DNA of 64,000 bases from contig NZ_MAEW01000008.1 of NCBI RefSeq assembly GCF_002013375.1, positions 124,001-188,000 on the forward strand, written 5' to 3'. Position numbers and translations under genes: made by a program. This DNA comes from Mycobacterium sp. D16Q13. Lineage in GTDB: Bacteria > Actinomycetota > Actinomycetes > Mycobacteriales > Mycobacteriaceae. The first letter of the stretch is position 1; each line of letters starts with the position of its first letter. Positions 38,794-46,560 of the stretch are shown piece by piece. The notes beneath the pieces were generated by a model. It worked only from the letters and a program-made list of their open reading frames with translations. It was not told the origin of the DNA and did no database searches.

Positions 38794-39443
38794 CGCGGCA
38801 GCACCCCGGTCAGGTCGATATCACTGACTGCCTGTCCCAAGCAGGCCGCACGTAACGCGTTGTCGGCGAACAGTTCCGCATCACCCCACGGCAGGTACGG
38901 TTTGGTGACCAGCATCGAGGCCACCCCATGCGCCGCCGACCACAGCTGCAGGCCCATTGCGACGGTGTCGCCGTCGGGGTAGAAACCTTCTTCCACGAGC
39001 TCTTGAACCCCCTTGTGCAAGTGCGCGAATGCCGCACTGACCAGCGTTTCATCCACTTCGCTGTCATCGCGGGGCGGCGCCGAGGTGGCCAGCCGGTACA
39101 TCAGCGGGGTCGCGACGGCGAAGCGCACGTAGGCCATACCTTGCGCGTGTAGACGCTCCAGCGTGGTCGGCTGATCAACGGCCGCGGCCACCATCTCATC
39201 GTCCAGCTGTTGGTAGTACTGCCCACACACCGCGTCCATCAGCTCGTCCTTATCCGCGAAATGCAGATAGATCGACGGCGGGGTCACACCAATCTTGCGC
39301 GCCACCTCACGAATGGACGGCGCACGCAGCTCCTTGGCGTCCAGGACAAGTTCGATTGCGGCGTCGATGATTTCGTCGCGCAGTTGGTCTCCTTCCCCGC
39401 GCGAGGAACGCTGACGCTTAGTCACTGAATCCGATTCGGTCAT
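38784..39443 (-). CDS. TetR-family regulator of the MmpL gene
   Basis: 219 residues. The N-terminal HTH (IREVARKIGVTPPSIYLHFADKDELMDAV) is complete, followed by a TetR_C ligand domain. The start ATG 39443 lies within the MmpL gene, giving a 26-nt overlap; a GTG at 39425 would also overlap. It is cotranscribed with the upstream mmpL and probably autoregulates via the dyads at 41651-41680. Confidence 0.9.
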   Translation of the reverse strand: MTESDSVTKRQRSSRGEGDQLRDEIIDAAIELVLDAKELRAPSIREVARKIGVTPPSIYLHFADKDELMDAVCGQYYQQLDDEMVAAAVDQPTTLERLHAQGMAYVRFAVATPLMYRLATSAPPRDDSEVDETLVSAAFAHLHKGVQELVEEGFYPDGDTVAMGLQLWSAAHGVASMLVTKPYLPWGDAELFADNALRAACLGQAVSDIDLTGVLPRQK

Positions 39444-41628
39444 GGAGTTTGACCAGCGGCTTGGGAGCCCACCAGTTGAAGCGCCCGAGCATTCGCATGA
39501 ACGAGGGCACCAGCAGCATCCGGATGATGGTGGCGTCGACCACGATCGCGATGGTCAGTCCGGTGCCGAACATGCGCATGAAGGACACCTGCGCGGCCAT
39601 CAGTGCCGCAAAGGCGATGGTCATGATCATCGCTGCCGCGGTGACCACCCGTCCGGTGCGGGCCACCCCGAGTGCCACGGCCTCGTCGTTGTCCGCGCGG
39701 GTGCGTCCGGATGCCATCCAGTACTCACGGATCCGCGAGATGAGGAACACCTCGTAGTCCATCGACAGCCCAAACGCTATACAGAACAACAGCATCGGCA
39801 TGGTGGCGACGATTGTGCCGGTGACCTCGGTCCCGAATCCACCCAGGTGCCCCTCTTGGAATATCCAGATCAGCGCGCCAAAGGTCGCCGTCAGCGACAG
39901 CACGTTGAGGACGAGCGCTTTCAGCGGCAATACCACCGAGCCGGTCAACAGGAACAGCAGCGCGAAGGTGACGATCGCGATGATGGCCAGTACCAAGGGC
40001 AGCTTGTGCACGATGCCGTCGACGGCGTCGCGATCCAGTTGGGCTCCCCCGCCGATCTTGGCGGTGGTATCGCCCGGACCGGGGAGGGCGTGGATGGCGT
40101 CAAGCTGACGCTCGGCGGCGTCGGTGTAGGGCTTGGCACCGGTCTGGACCGTGAAAAGCGCTGTCCCCTCCTTGATCCCGGTTGCCCCCGAGGGCGGACC
40201 GACCTTCATGCCCCGGATGAACGCACCGGTGGGGGCGGCAACTTCCTTGACATCCTCGATCTTCGAGAGGTCCGTGGCGTACTCGTCGATGGCCCGTGGC
40301 GGCACCGCACCGATGCCCTCGGTGATGACGGACAGATTGGTGGAGCTGTTGTTGTTGAAGTTTCGGCGCATCTCGTTGCCGACCTGATGCGCCGAGGCCG
40401 ATGCCGGCAACACCCGGTCGTCCGGGAATCCGAACGTTCCGTTGAGGAACGGCATGCCAAGAACCACCAATGCCGTGACGATCACGATGGAGATCGGAAT
40501 CGCCCGGGCCATAACCCGTTTGGTGTTTCGATACCAGAAGGTCTCGGTGACCTCCTTGGCCGCGGGTTCCGGCCTGCCCAGGATCTTGCGAATGAGACGG
40601 CGTACGTCCAGAGCATCGATCCGGTCACCGAGCAGAGTCACCACCGCCGGCACGATGACAAGAGCCGCAATGGCGCCGACGAACACGACAGCGACACCCG
40701 CGTACCCGAAGGACTTGAGGAAGTACATCGGGAACAGGATCAGTGCCACCAGCGCCAGGGCGACCGTCAGCGCCGAGAACAGCACGGTGCGGCCCGCGGT
40801 GGTCATGGTCAGCACCAGCGCCTCGTCGCGCGGTTTACCGGCGTTCACCTCTTCGCGGTAGCGACTGATGATCAGCAGCGAGTAGTCGATGGCAAGCGCC
40901 AAGCCCATGGCGACAGCGAGGTTCAGCGCGAACACCGATACGTCGGTGACGTACGTCAGACCGCGCAGGATCGACATCGCCCCCACGATCGAGAACACCC
41001 CAACCACGAGGGGCAGCAAGGCAGCGTAGAGACCGCCGAAGATCCAGACCAGCACCACGAAGCTGATCGGAATCGCGATCGATTCCATGACCAGCAGGTC
41101 CTTCTCGGACTGCGTGACGATCTGGTTGTAGAGCGTGGCCACGCCCCCGGCCTTGACCGAGACGCCATCCCGGTCGACGGCGAGCGATTTGATGAGAGTG
41201 GCCGCGTGCTTCTGAGCGTCGTTCTCACCGCCGGTCAGTCCGGCGACGATCAACCCCGACTTGCCGTCGGTGCCGAAGAGATCATCGGCGACCTGCGGTG
41301 GAGCCGTCCACGCCGAGGTCAGGTTGAGCACCTCGCCGGAGTCTTTGAGCTGGCGCTCCAGATCGGCTGCGACGGCACGCATCTGCGGGCTCTTGACGCC
41401 CTGATCGCTGGCGAGCATGAAGACCAGGGATTGGTCGCTGATGTCGAACTTGTCGGCGAGAACTCGTGTCACATACGCGGACTCGGAGTTGGGGTCCTGC
41501 TGTCCGCCTGCGGCCAGATGCTTGGTCACCGGGACCCCGAAGATGGCGGCTGCTATGGCGATGAGCAGCGCCGCGCCGAGTACGACGCGGGGTGCCGCGA
41601 TAACCGATCGAGCTAAACGTTCCAGCAT
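39418..41628 (-). CDS. MMPL-family RND transporter
   Basis: 736 residues with the MmpL layout: an N-terminal TM, a periplasmic loop, TM2-6, a second loop, TM8-12. The proton-relay type segment NLAVAMGLALAIDYSLLIISRYREE and the matching second-half segment FGLSMDYEVFLISRIREYW are present, as in MmpL3/11-like transporters. Probably exports a lipid or drug across the inner membrane. No MmpS gene is adjacent. RBS GGAGGA upstream of the ATG at 41628. Confidence 0.92.
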   Translation of the reverse strand: MLERLARSVIAAPRVVLGAALLIAIAAAIFGVPVTKHLAAGGQQDPNSESAYVTRVLADKFDISDQSLVFMLASDQGVKSPQMRAVAADLERQLKDSGEVLNLTSAWTAPPQVADDLFGTDGKSGLIVAGLTGGENDAQKHAATLIKSLAVDRDGVSVKAGGVATLYNQIVTQSEKDLLVMESIAIPISFVVLVWIFGGLYAALLPLVVGVFSIVGAMSILRGLTYVTDVSVFALNLAVAMGLALAIDYSLLIISRYREEVNAGKPRDEALVLTMTTAGRTVLFSALTVALALVALILFPMYFLKSFGYAGVAVVFVGAIAALVIVPAVVTLLGDRIDALDVRRLIRKILGRPEPAAKEVTETFWYRNTKRVMARAIPISIVIVTALVVLGMPFLNGTFGFPDDRVLPASASAHQVGNEMRRNFNNNSSTNLSVITEGIGAVPPRAIDEYATDLSKIEDVKEVAAPTGAFIRGMKVGPPSGATGIKEGTALFTVQTGAKPYTDAAERQLDAIHALPGPGDTTAKIGGGAQLDRDAVDGIVHKLPLVLAIIAIVTFALLFLLTGSVVLPLKALVLNVLSLTATFGALIWIFQEGHLGGFGTEVTGTIVATMPMLLFCIAFGLSMDYEVFLISRIREYWMASGRTRADNDEAVALGVARTGRVVTAAAMIMTIAFAALMAAQVSFMRMFGTGLTIAIVVDATIIRMLLVPSFMRMLGRFNWWAPKPLVKLHDRIGFSD

Positions 41629-41650
41629 CGCAACGCCTTCCTCCGGAGGA

Positions 41651-41680
41651 TAACGGCGTTAAGTTATCAGCGATAAGTTA
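41651..41680. promoter_or_regulatory. Candidate TetR operator upstream of mmpL
   Basis: Two overlapping dyads lie 23-52 nt upstream of the MmpL ATG: TAAC-GGC-GTTA (41651-41661), and a 21-base dyad TAAG-TTATC-AGC-GATAA-GTTA (41660-41680, one mismatched pair). TAAGTTA also occurs as a direct repeat. This is the typical size and place for an autoregulating TetR repressor. The rest of 41629-41838 contains the SigM-like promoter described separately. Confidence 0.6.
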
Positions 41681-41763
41681 GGCGGGTCAAGGACTGGGCG
41701 GCGGACCTCCGAGCGGTGTGCGTTGCCCCCGTGGCTGGGCTGTGAATCCGTCGAAAAAAACAT

Positions 41764-41790
41764 GGAACCAAACGGGTCCCTACCCCGTCG
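41764..41790 (+). promoter_or_regulatory. SigM-type promoter, T7SS cassette unit 1
   Basis: GGAAC (41764-41768), 17 bases, CGTCG (41786-41790). This fits the published mycobacterial SigM consensus GGAAC-N16-18-CGTCR exactly. The flanking AAAAACATGGAACCAA is shared with the second site at 45464, so the two promoters look like copies. It lies 48 nt before the first ATG of the cassette. Confidence 0.7.
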
Positions 41791-41838
41791 GATCTTTATA
41801 TAGCGGTATGCATGCCGTATGGACGAGGAGAGTCAGGC

Positions 41839-42177
41839 ATGGCAAGCGTTTCGGGTTCATCGGGTGGGCACTTGCATGTGGACCCGGCCGAATTGCAGAT
41901 TCATGGGGACCAACTCCACACGCACGCTTCCGACCTGAAGGACGCGCACGACGCCGCCCATCGCGCATTGACCGACGCGCAGGCCGGTTTCGGATCGGGG
42001 CGCGCCGCCAACGCGTTGGGCAACCGGATTTCCGAGTGGGAGAAGGAAACCGCAGACCATCACGCAGAGCTCACTAGTCACGGCGAGAACCACAAGGCGT
42101 CCGCGGTTAAATTCGTGAACCGGGACGCGCTCAATCGTGCGGGTATCGAGCAAGCCGGGCCCGGCAGCGCGGTCTAA
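41839..42177 (+). CDS. EspC-like (DUF2580) small T7SS-associated protein
   Basis: 112 residues from ATG at 41839 with GAGGAG eight bases upstream. Reads VDPAELQIHGDQLHTHASDL... as one long helix, a turn at GFGSGRAANALG, and a second helix EWEKETADHHAELTSHGEN, the helical hairpin of the EspC/DUF2580 family. No WXG. It precedes the large WXG protein by 13 nt and probably forms a heterodimer with its N-terminal domain for secretion. Confidence 0.75.
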   Translation: MASVSGSSGGHLHVDPAELQIHGDQLHTHASDLKDAHDAAHRALTDAQAGFGSGRAANALGNRISEWEKETADHHAELTSHGENHKASAVKFVNRDALNRAGIEQAGPGSAV

Positions 42178-42190
42178 GGGGGGAACAAAT

Positions 42191-44518
42191 ATGGGGATGA
42201 CACTCGACGAGTTGCAGCACTGGCCACCGCAGATCAAGGCACTCGCCGATGCCGCGTCTAAACGGGGTGACGCCAGCCAGCAGGCTGCGGACAAGGTGCA
42301 GGCCATCATCGACATGTCGACCTGGAAAGGTGATGCCGGCGACGCCGCCAGGGACGCGATGAAACGCTCGGCCGCACGATTTGAGACCGCCGGGTTCGAG
42401 GCGATGTATGTGGCGATGCATGCCAATAAGGCCTATGGCGAGTCGCAAGCTCTGGCCGACGACATCGCCTCCTTCTTGGCATACGCTGCGGCGCCCCCGA
42501 AGGTGGACATCTATCCCAAGACGAACACGGTGACGCCGCCGGATATCACTGGTTTGAACAAAGACCAATTACAGAAGGTCATCGACAAACTGAAGGATCT
42601 CCATCAGCGGGTGACGGGCCTCGTTGCGCGCGGCGAAATGTTGGACGACTCATTGGCTCGCGTGCTCGACGAGGGCACCGGCGGTCACACCATGGCCGAG
42701 AAACAAATCGCCGAGGGGAGCCCCGAACAAGCCGAACGCGACGTCCACGACGTTCTCGCCGGTACTGCCACGGAAGAGCAGAAGGCGCGCGTCCAGGCGG
42801 CATCGATCCTGAGCCCGGAGCAGATCTCGGATCGCGACGCGGGCCGGCCGGTGCAGTTGACGCGTTCGCAGCAGCAGGTATTGGGGCAGCTACAGGCGCA
42901 GATGAATGGGATGTCAGTAGAAGACATTCACCGGGCCGAGCGACGCTTGGGCAACAACAAGAGCATTATCGGTAACGCGCTGCAGATGATGGGTTCGAAT
43001 CAGTACGGCTACGCGAAGACCGAATTACGCCCCGGCGCAGAGGGTTCCACCACCGAGCTCACGACGGGCGGGTATGACAAGCTGCCCACCTCGGTACAGA
43101 ACGCATTGAACGAATCCCGGCCGCCCTACACCCCGAACTACCCGCCCGGAACCTACAACGTGGACCCTTCAGTGGGGAACCTCAACCGCCTCTCCGAGGT
43201 GCTTATCGACGGCGATCAAGGCTTTCAGCGGGGCACCGAACTGGATCACAAACTGCTGCAGCGCGGCGCCGACATCCTGCACTACGAGAATGAAAGCGGC
43301 CACACTGCTCTGGCTCCTGTAGATCAGGAACTACAGAACATATTTGCGGCGACCGGCCGCGATCACATCGCCGTACACGACATCGTCACCGCAACCGATA
43401 GTCACCGAAACGACCAGTTCCTCAAAGATCTGACCCACCACCAATTCCCAGACTTGGGCCTCGCCGCGGGCAGCCTGGTGAGCTGGACCGGCGATTCGGC
43501 GCACCCGGGGCCGGGGGTGAGCCTAGAAGATGCACGAATATCAGGTGAGACTGCCCGCGCTTATGCCAGCTATGTCGCGGGACCTGGTAGCGAACTGAAC
43601 AAATTGTCCAACAGCATCGACGGTCGCACCCACACGCTGGGCGAAATCAGCCCCGGACTAGCTCAGGGCATGGCTCGCGGCCTGGCCCCCTACACCGCCG
43701 CCATTGGCGGGGGCGATCCCGACGTATTCGGGACCACCCCAGGTTTCAACGGTCCGCTCGACAGCCAGAACGATATCGATAACGCAATGATGCCCAAGGC
43801 TAAGGCGCTGGTAACGGTGCTCAGTACCGACTCCGACGCGGCCAAAACATTGGACGGCGCGCTGTATGCCAATTCGATCCGGTCAATGGATCACTACGCC
43901 GAGCAAGTTCAACACAACAATGCGGATTCCACCGGCGATCTCACGGATGCGGGCCGGTTCCGCGGACTAGCCGATGCCGGGCTCATTGCAGCCAACGATG
44001 CCCAGCAGAATGCGGCCACCAAATCCGATTTCGACAGAGCCCAAAACCTTTACGAAATAAAGCAATTGGCTTACGGCGAAGCGCAAAAAGTGCTGGCCTT
44101 CGGAGCCGGTACCGCCGGTGGACCGGCACTCGGCGCAGGTGTCGACATCACAGCCGAGGCCCTGAAGTCCGGCATCATTGGCCCAGCGCCTACAGCGGGT
44201 CAAACGTTCGACACCACAGCACCGAATATGTCCATCGCCCAAAGCCAGCAACTCCTCGCCAACTCACTACTTGCCAACGGCGTCCTTCAGCCGAACCAGA
44301 TCACCGTCCCGGATATTCTTGCCAACGACCAAAGCGCCGGCCCCACCCACCCGCGCTTGAGGACATACGAAGAGATGGTCGCAATCAAAGGCAACGTGTA
44401 CTCGATCGCCGACTATCAGACGGACATGACCAGGGTCATCCGCCTAGTGCCGGGACAAGAAAACAACGCAGGATATTTGGAACGCACCTACAACAACGCA
44501 GTTAAGGCCACCAAATGA
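42191..44518 (+). CDS. Large WXG-domain protein, predicted T7SS effector
   Basis: 775 residues from ATG at 42191, with a purine-rich ribosome site (AAGGGGGGAAC). The N-terminal helical hairpin has W-K-G at residues 45-47. Next comes a helix-rich region (NKDQLQKVIDKLKDLHQRVTG) and a central domain shared with the protein at 27844. The long C-terminal half (from about residue 330) has no recognised family; it contains LDHKLLQRGADILHYENE, VHDIVTATDSHRNDQF and a Gly/Ala stretch FGAGTAGGPALGAG that could insert in a membrane. No nuclease, ADP-ribosyltransferase or NADase motif is obvious. The 3' end overlaps the lipoprotein gene by 4 nt (ATGA). AT-richer codons than neighbours. Confidence 0.8.
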   Translation: MGMTLDELQHWPPQIKALADAASKRGDASQQAADKVQAIIDMSTWKGDAGDAARDAMKRSAARFETAGFEAMYVAMHANKAYGESQALADDIASFLAYAAAPPKVDIYPKTNTVTPPDITGLNKDQLQKVIDKLKDLHQRVTGLVARGEMLDDSLARVLDEGTGGHTMAEKQIAEGSPEQAERDVHDVLAGTATEEQKARVQAASILSPEQISDRDAGRPVQLTRSQQQVLGQLQAQMNGMSVEDIHRAERRLGNNKSIIGNALQMMGSNQYGYAKTELRPGAEGSTTELTTGGYDKLPTSVQNALNESRPPYTPNYPPGTYNVDPSVGNLNRLSEVLIDGDQGFQRGTELDHKLLQRGADILHYENESGHTALAPVDQELQNIFAATGRDHIAVHDIVTATDSHRNDQFLKDLTHHQFPDLGLAAGSLVSWTGDSAHPGPGVSLEDARISGETARAYASYVAGPGSELNKLSNSIDGRTHTLGEISPGLAQGMARGLAPYTAAIGGGDPDVFGTTPGFNGPLDSQNDIDNAMMPKAKALVTVLSTDSDAAKTLDGALYANSIRSMDHYAEQVQHNNADSTGDLTDAGRFRGLADAGLIAANDAQQNAATKSDFDRAQNLYEIKQLAYGEAQKVLAFGAGTAGGPALGAGVDITAEALKSGIIGPAPTAGQTFDTTAPNMSIAQSQQLLANSLLANGVLQPNQITVPDILANDQSAGPTHPRLRTYEEMVAIKGNVYSIADYQTDMTRVIRLVPGQENNAGYLERTYNNAVKATK

Positions 44519-45432
44519 CCCGAGCCCCGATGCACAAAGTACCGGTTGGGGTTCTCGCCTTGATGCTCGTCGTCAGTGGATGCACACCCCCAAGCAGCAC
44601 CGGCCCTACCACCACACCAACGAGCGCAGCACCTACCAGCACGGCAATACCACCACCGGTGCCGTTCACCGGCCTGACCCAAGACCTACGGATGCGCTGG
44701 AGTGCCGAACCCGGCATCGATTTGGCCACTGGTCCGGCCGTCATCGTGCGTGCCTACCGCGAATCCTTCATACTCGGCGGCCTAATGGCCGATCCTGCCT
44801 TCTATTACCCCGGATTCGAGAATGCCGTACCTCCGAGGAATTACAGCAGTTGGACCCATTCGGTGCGACCACTGGTCCGGGGCGACCACAATCTGACCAC
44901 CGACGGCTTCGAAGTCACCACCTCTATTGCGGGAACCTGGCGTCAACACATTCTGTCCCTCACCCGAGATGGCGTCGGCGCCTACATCGCTCTGGTGTGT
45001 TCCTGGGACTACGGCGTCGGCACACTGCAAGAAAACGGGCGCTACCGCTACTACCGTCAGCAGCGGCTCCTCCCCGAACAACTCGCAAGCGACGACATCG
45101 GCAGCTTCGTTTACCGGATCACCTTCACCCCACCGGACAGCATTAGCCCCGGTCCCGCCCCTACACCGCAGATAGGGGCCGCACCCAGCCCCAGGACCGA
45201 CGTGTTCGGGAGCTGGAAAATCGCTACTGCGTTTCGTACGAATGGCTACAGCACCCCTGCAGAACCCGCTAATCCGTGGCCAAAAGAGGTGTTCGAGCGC
45301 GACAAACAAACTTGCACTACCAATGCTCCCGACCCCTATGACAAGCGGCTCTTCTACGTCAGTGGCGAACACCCGCGCAGCGACTTCCCGACTCTGCCCG
45401 CCGATCCAGGCTGGCCTGCGACAGGAACCTGA
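44515..45432 (+). CDS. Lipoprotein coupled to the large WXG protein
   Basis: 305 residues. Signal peptide with lipobox VVSGC (about residue 23), a Thr/Pro/Ser-rich linker, and a folded domain without known family (RAYRESFILGGLMADPAFYYPGF, GDHNLTTDGFEVTTSIAGTWRQHIL). Two later Cys (ALVCSW, KQTCTT). It starts within the stop of the WXG gene, so it is produced with it. An immunity or receptor role would fit a toxin-like partner but is speculation. Confidence 0.78.
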   Translation: MTRAPMHKVPVGVLALMLVVSGCTPPSSTGPTTTPTSAAPTSTAIPPPVPFTGLTQDLRMRWSAEPGIDLATGPAVIVRAYRESFILGGLMADPAFYYPGFENAVPPRNYSSWTHSVRPLVRGDHNLTTDGFEVTTSIAGTWRQHILSLTRDGVGAYIALVCSWDYGVGTLQENGRYRYYRQQRLLPEQLASDDIGSFVYRITFTPPDSISPGPAPTPQIGAAPSPRTDVFGSWKIATAFRTNGYSTPAEPANPWPKEVFERDKQTCTTNAPDPYDKRLFYVSGEHPRSDFPTLPADPGWPATGT

Positions 45433-45463
45433 CGACCCGAGTCCTTCCTCATCCGAAAAACAT

Positions 45464-45489
45464 GGAACCAACGCGGTGTTCTAACGTCA
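45464..45489 (+). promoter_or_regulatory. SigM-type promoter, T7SS cassette unit 2
   Basis: GGAAC (45464-45468), 16 bases, CGTCA (45485-45489), again within the SigM consensus GGAAC-N16-18-CGTCR. The upstream AAAAACATGGAACCAA is identical to that at 41764. It is 50 nt before the ATG at 45540, in the 107-base gap after the lipoprotein gene. Confidence 0.7.
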
Positions 45490-45539
45490 GAGCTATATGT
45501 AGGACAAACATGTCTGCTTGACCAGCGAGGGGAGCGTCC

Positions 45540-45935
45540 ATGCCCGGAGAATCAGGGCTCGATATGAACGAGCTGCATCTAGCACCCGGAGCCGCGACGA
45601 AGGTGTCACAGGAGTTCAGCGGCGCCGTGGACAAGCTGGAGAGTCTTCGACTGACTGCCGCATCGTTCAACGCGGATGTAGGTATGGGTGGTTGTGCGGA
45701 GGGCACGTCATGGAACGATGCTCTAACAGAGTTGGTAACCGGCCCCTCCGAATCGGTCGTCTCGGTCATTGAAGCGCATATCAAAACAGTGAAAACCTGG
45801 GCAGAGTGGGCCAAGGTCGCTCAAAACGAGTACGACAACACGGAGCATCGAAACGCCGAATCATTCGAGCAGCTCAGAGGCGACACCATCGACAGCGACG
45901 GCCTGGGCGTCTACCCGCCGCCCACCACGAGCTGA
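45540..45935 (+). CDS. EspC/Esx-like small T7SS substrate
   Basis: 131 residues; GAGGGGAG precedes the ATG. A two-helix protein (AATKVSQEFSGAVDKLESLR...SVVSVIEAHIKTVKTWAEWAKVAQ) with W in the interhelix turn (GTSWNDAL), so a variant WXG fold. After the second helix comes YDNTE, which matches the YxxxD/E general type VII secretion signal. First gene of the second SigM-type unit. Function unknown. Confidence 0.75.
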   Translation: MPGESGLDMNELHLAPGAATKVSQEFSGAVDKLESLRLTAASFNADVGMGGCAEGTSWNDALTELVTGPSESVVSVIEAHIKTVKTWAEWAKVAQNEYDNTEHRNAESFEQLRGDTIDSDGLGVYPPPTTS

Positions 45936-45957
45936 CGAGTCAGGAAGACTCAAACGC

Positions 45958-46533
45958 ATGAGATGGATCGCAGTGGTTGCCGCTTCGACTGCACTTATCG
46001 CGGGATGTACGCATGACGGCATCCAGGGGTCACCGACCTCCGGATCGCCTTCGTCTTCAGTGTCCTCCGCCAGCTCCTCCTCCGGTGCCACAACCACGCA
46101 GACAAGCGGTGATCCGGTCAAGGGGACCACTTTCGATGGCTGTGCAGCCGTGACGAGTGACGAGCTAACCAGCTGGGAAGTCGATCCTGCCACCAAGCAG
46201 GATGCTCACACTATCGCTTTTGGTCAGAACGTTCGCGGTTGTATGTGGGTTGGCCCAAAGTGGGGGATCAAGATCTACGCGGTCGATGCCAACTTGGACC
46301 AGCTTGGGCAACCGCAAAAGCGATTCGATCGGCAAGAACGAGTACAGATTGGTTCGCGGTCGGGTTGGCTGGTTCACACTACGAGCGCCATAAGTTGTTC
46401 GATTGCCATCCCTTCTCAGCAGGGTGTCGCGTCCGTCCAAGTGGACTTGAAGACCGACTTGACCGAGCAACGTTACGACCAATGCCCGTTGGCTCTGCAG
46501 ATCATGAAGCAGATCGAGCCGAAAATACCTTAG
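45958..46533 (+). CDS. DUF3558 lipoprotein
   Basis: 191 residues. Lipobox IAGC at about residues 14-17, Ser/Thr-rich linker, then the DUF3558 pattern of CAAVTSDELTSWEVDPATK...GCMWVGPKWGIKIYAVD...SCSIAIPS...CPLALQIM with conserved cysteines. DUF3558 is a mycobacterial/actinobacterial surface-lipoprotein family of unknown function. Located between two predicted T7SS substrates. Confidence 0.88.
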   Translation: MRWIAVVAASTALIAGCTHDGIQGSPTSGSPSSSVSSASSSSGATTTQTSGDPVKGTTFDGCAAVTSDELTSWEVDPATKQDAHTIAFGQNVRGCMWVGPKWGIKIYAVDANLDQLGQPQKRFDRQERVQIGSRSGWLVHTTSAISCSIAIPSQQGVASVQVDLKTDLTEQRYDQCPLALQIMKQIEPKIP

Positions 46534-46560
46534 AGTCAATAGTTTTCAGGAGGAGAAGAC

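Noticed and set aside
39442..41616. 724-residue open frame antisense to the MmpL gene
   Set aside because: Low-complexity, His/Arg/Asp-rich product typical of the reverse strand of a high-GC membrane protein gene; the MmpL frame has clear family motifs.
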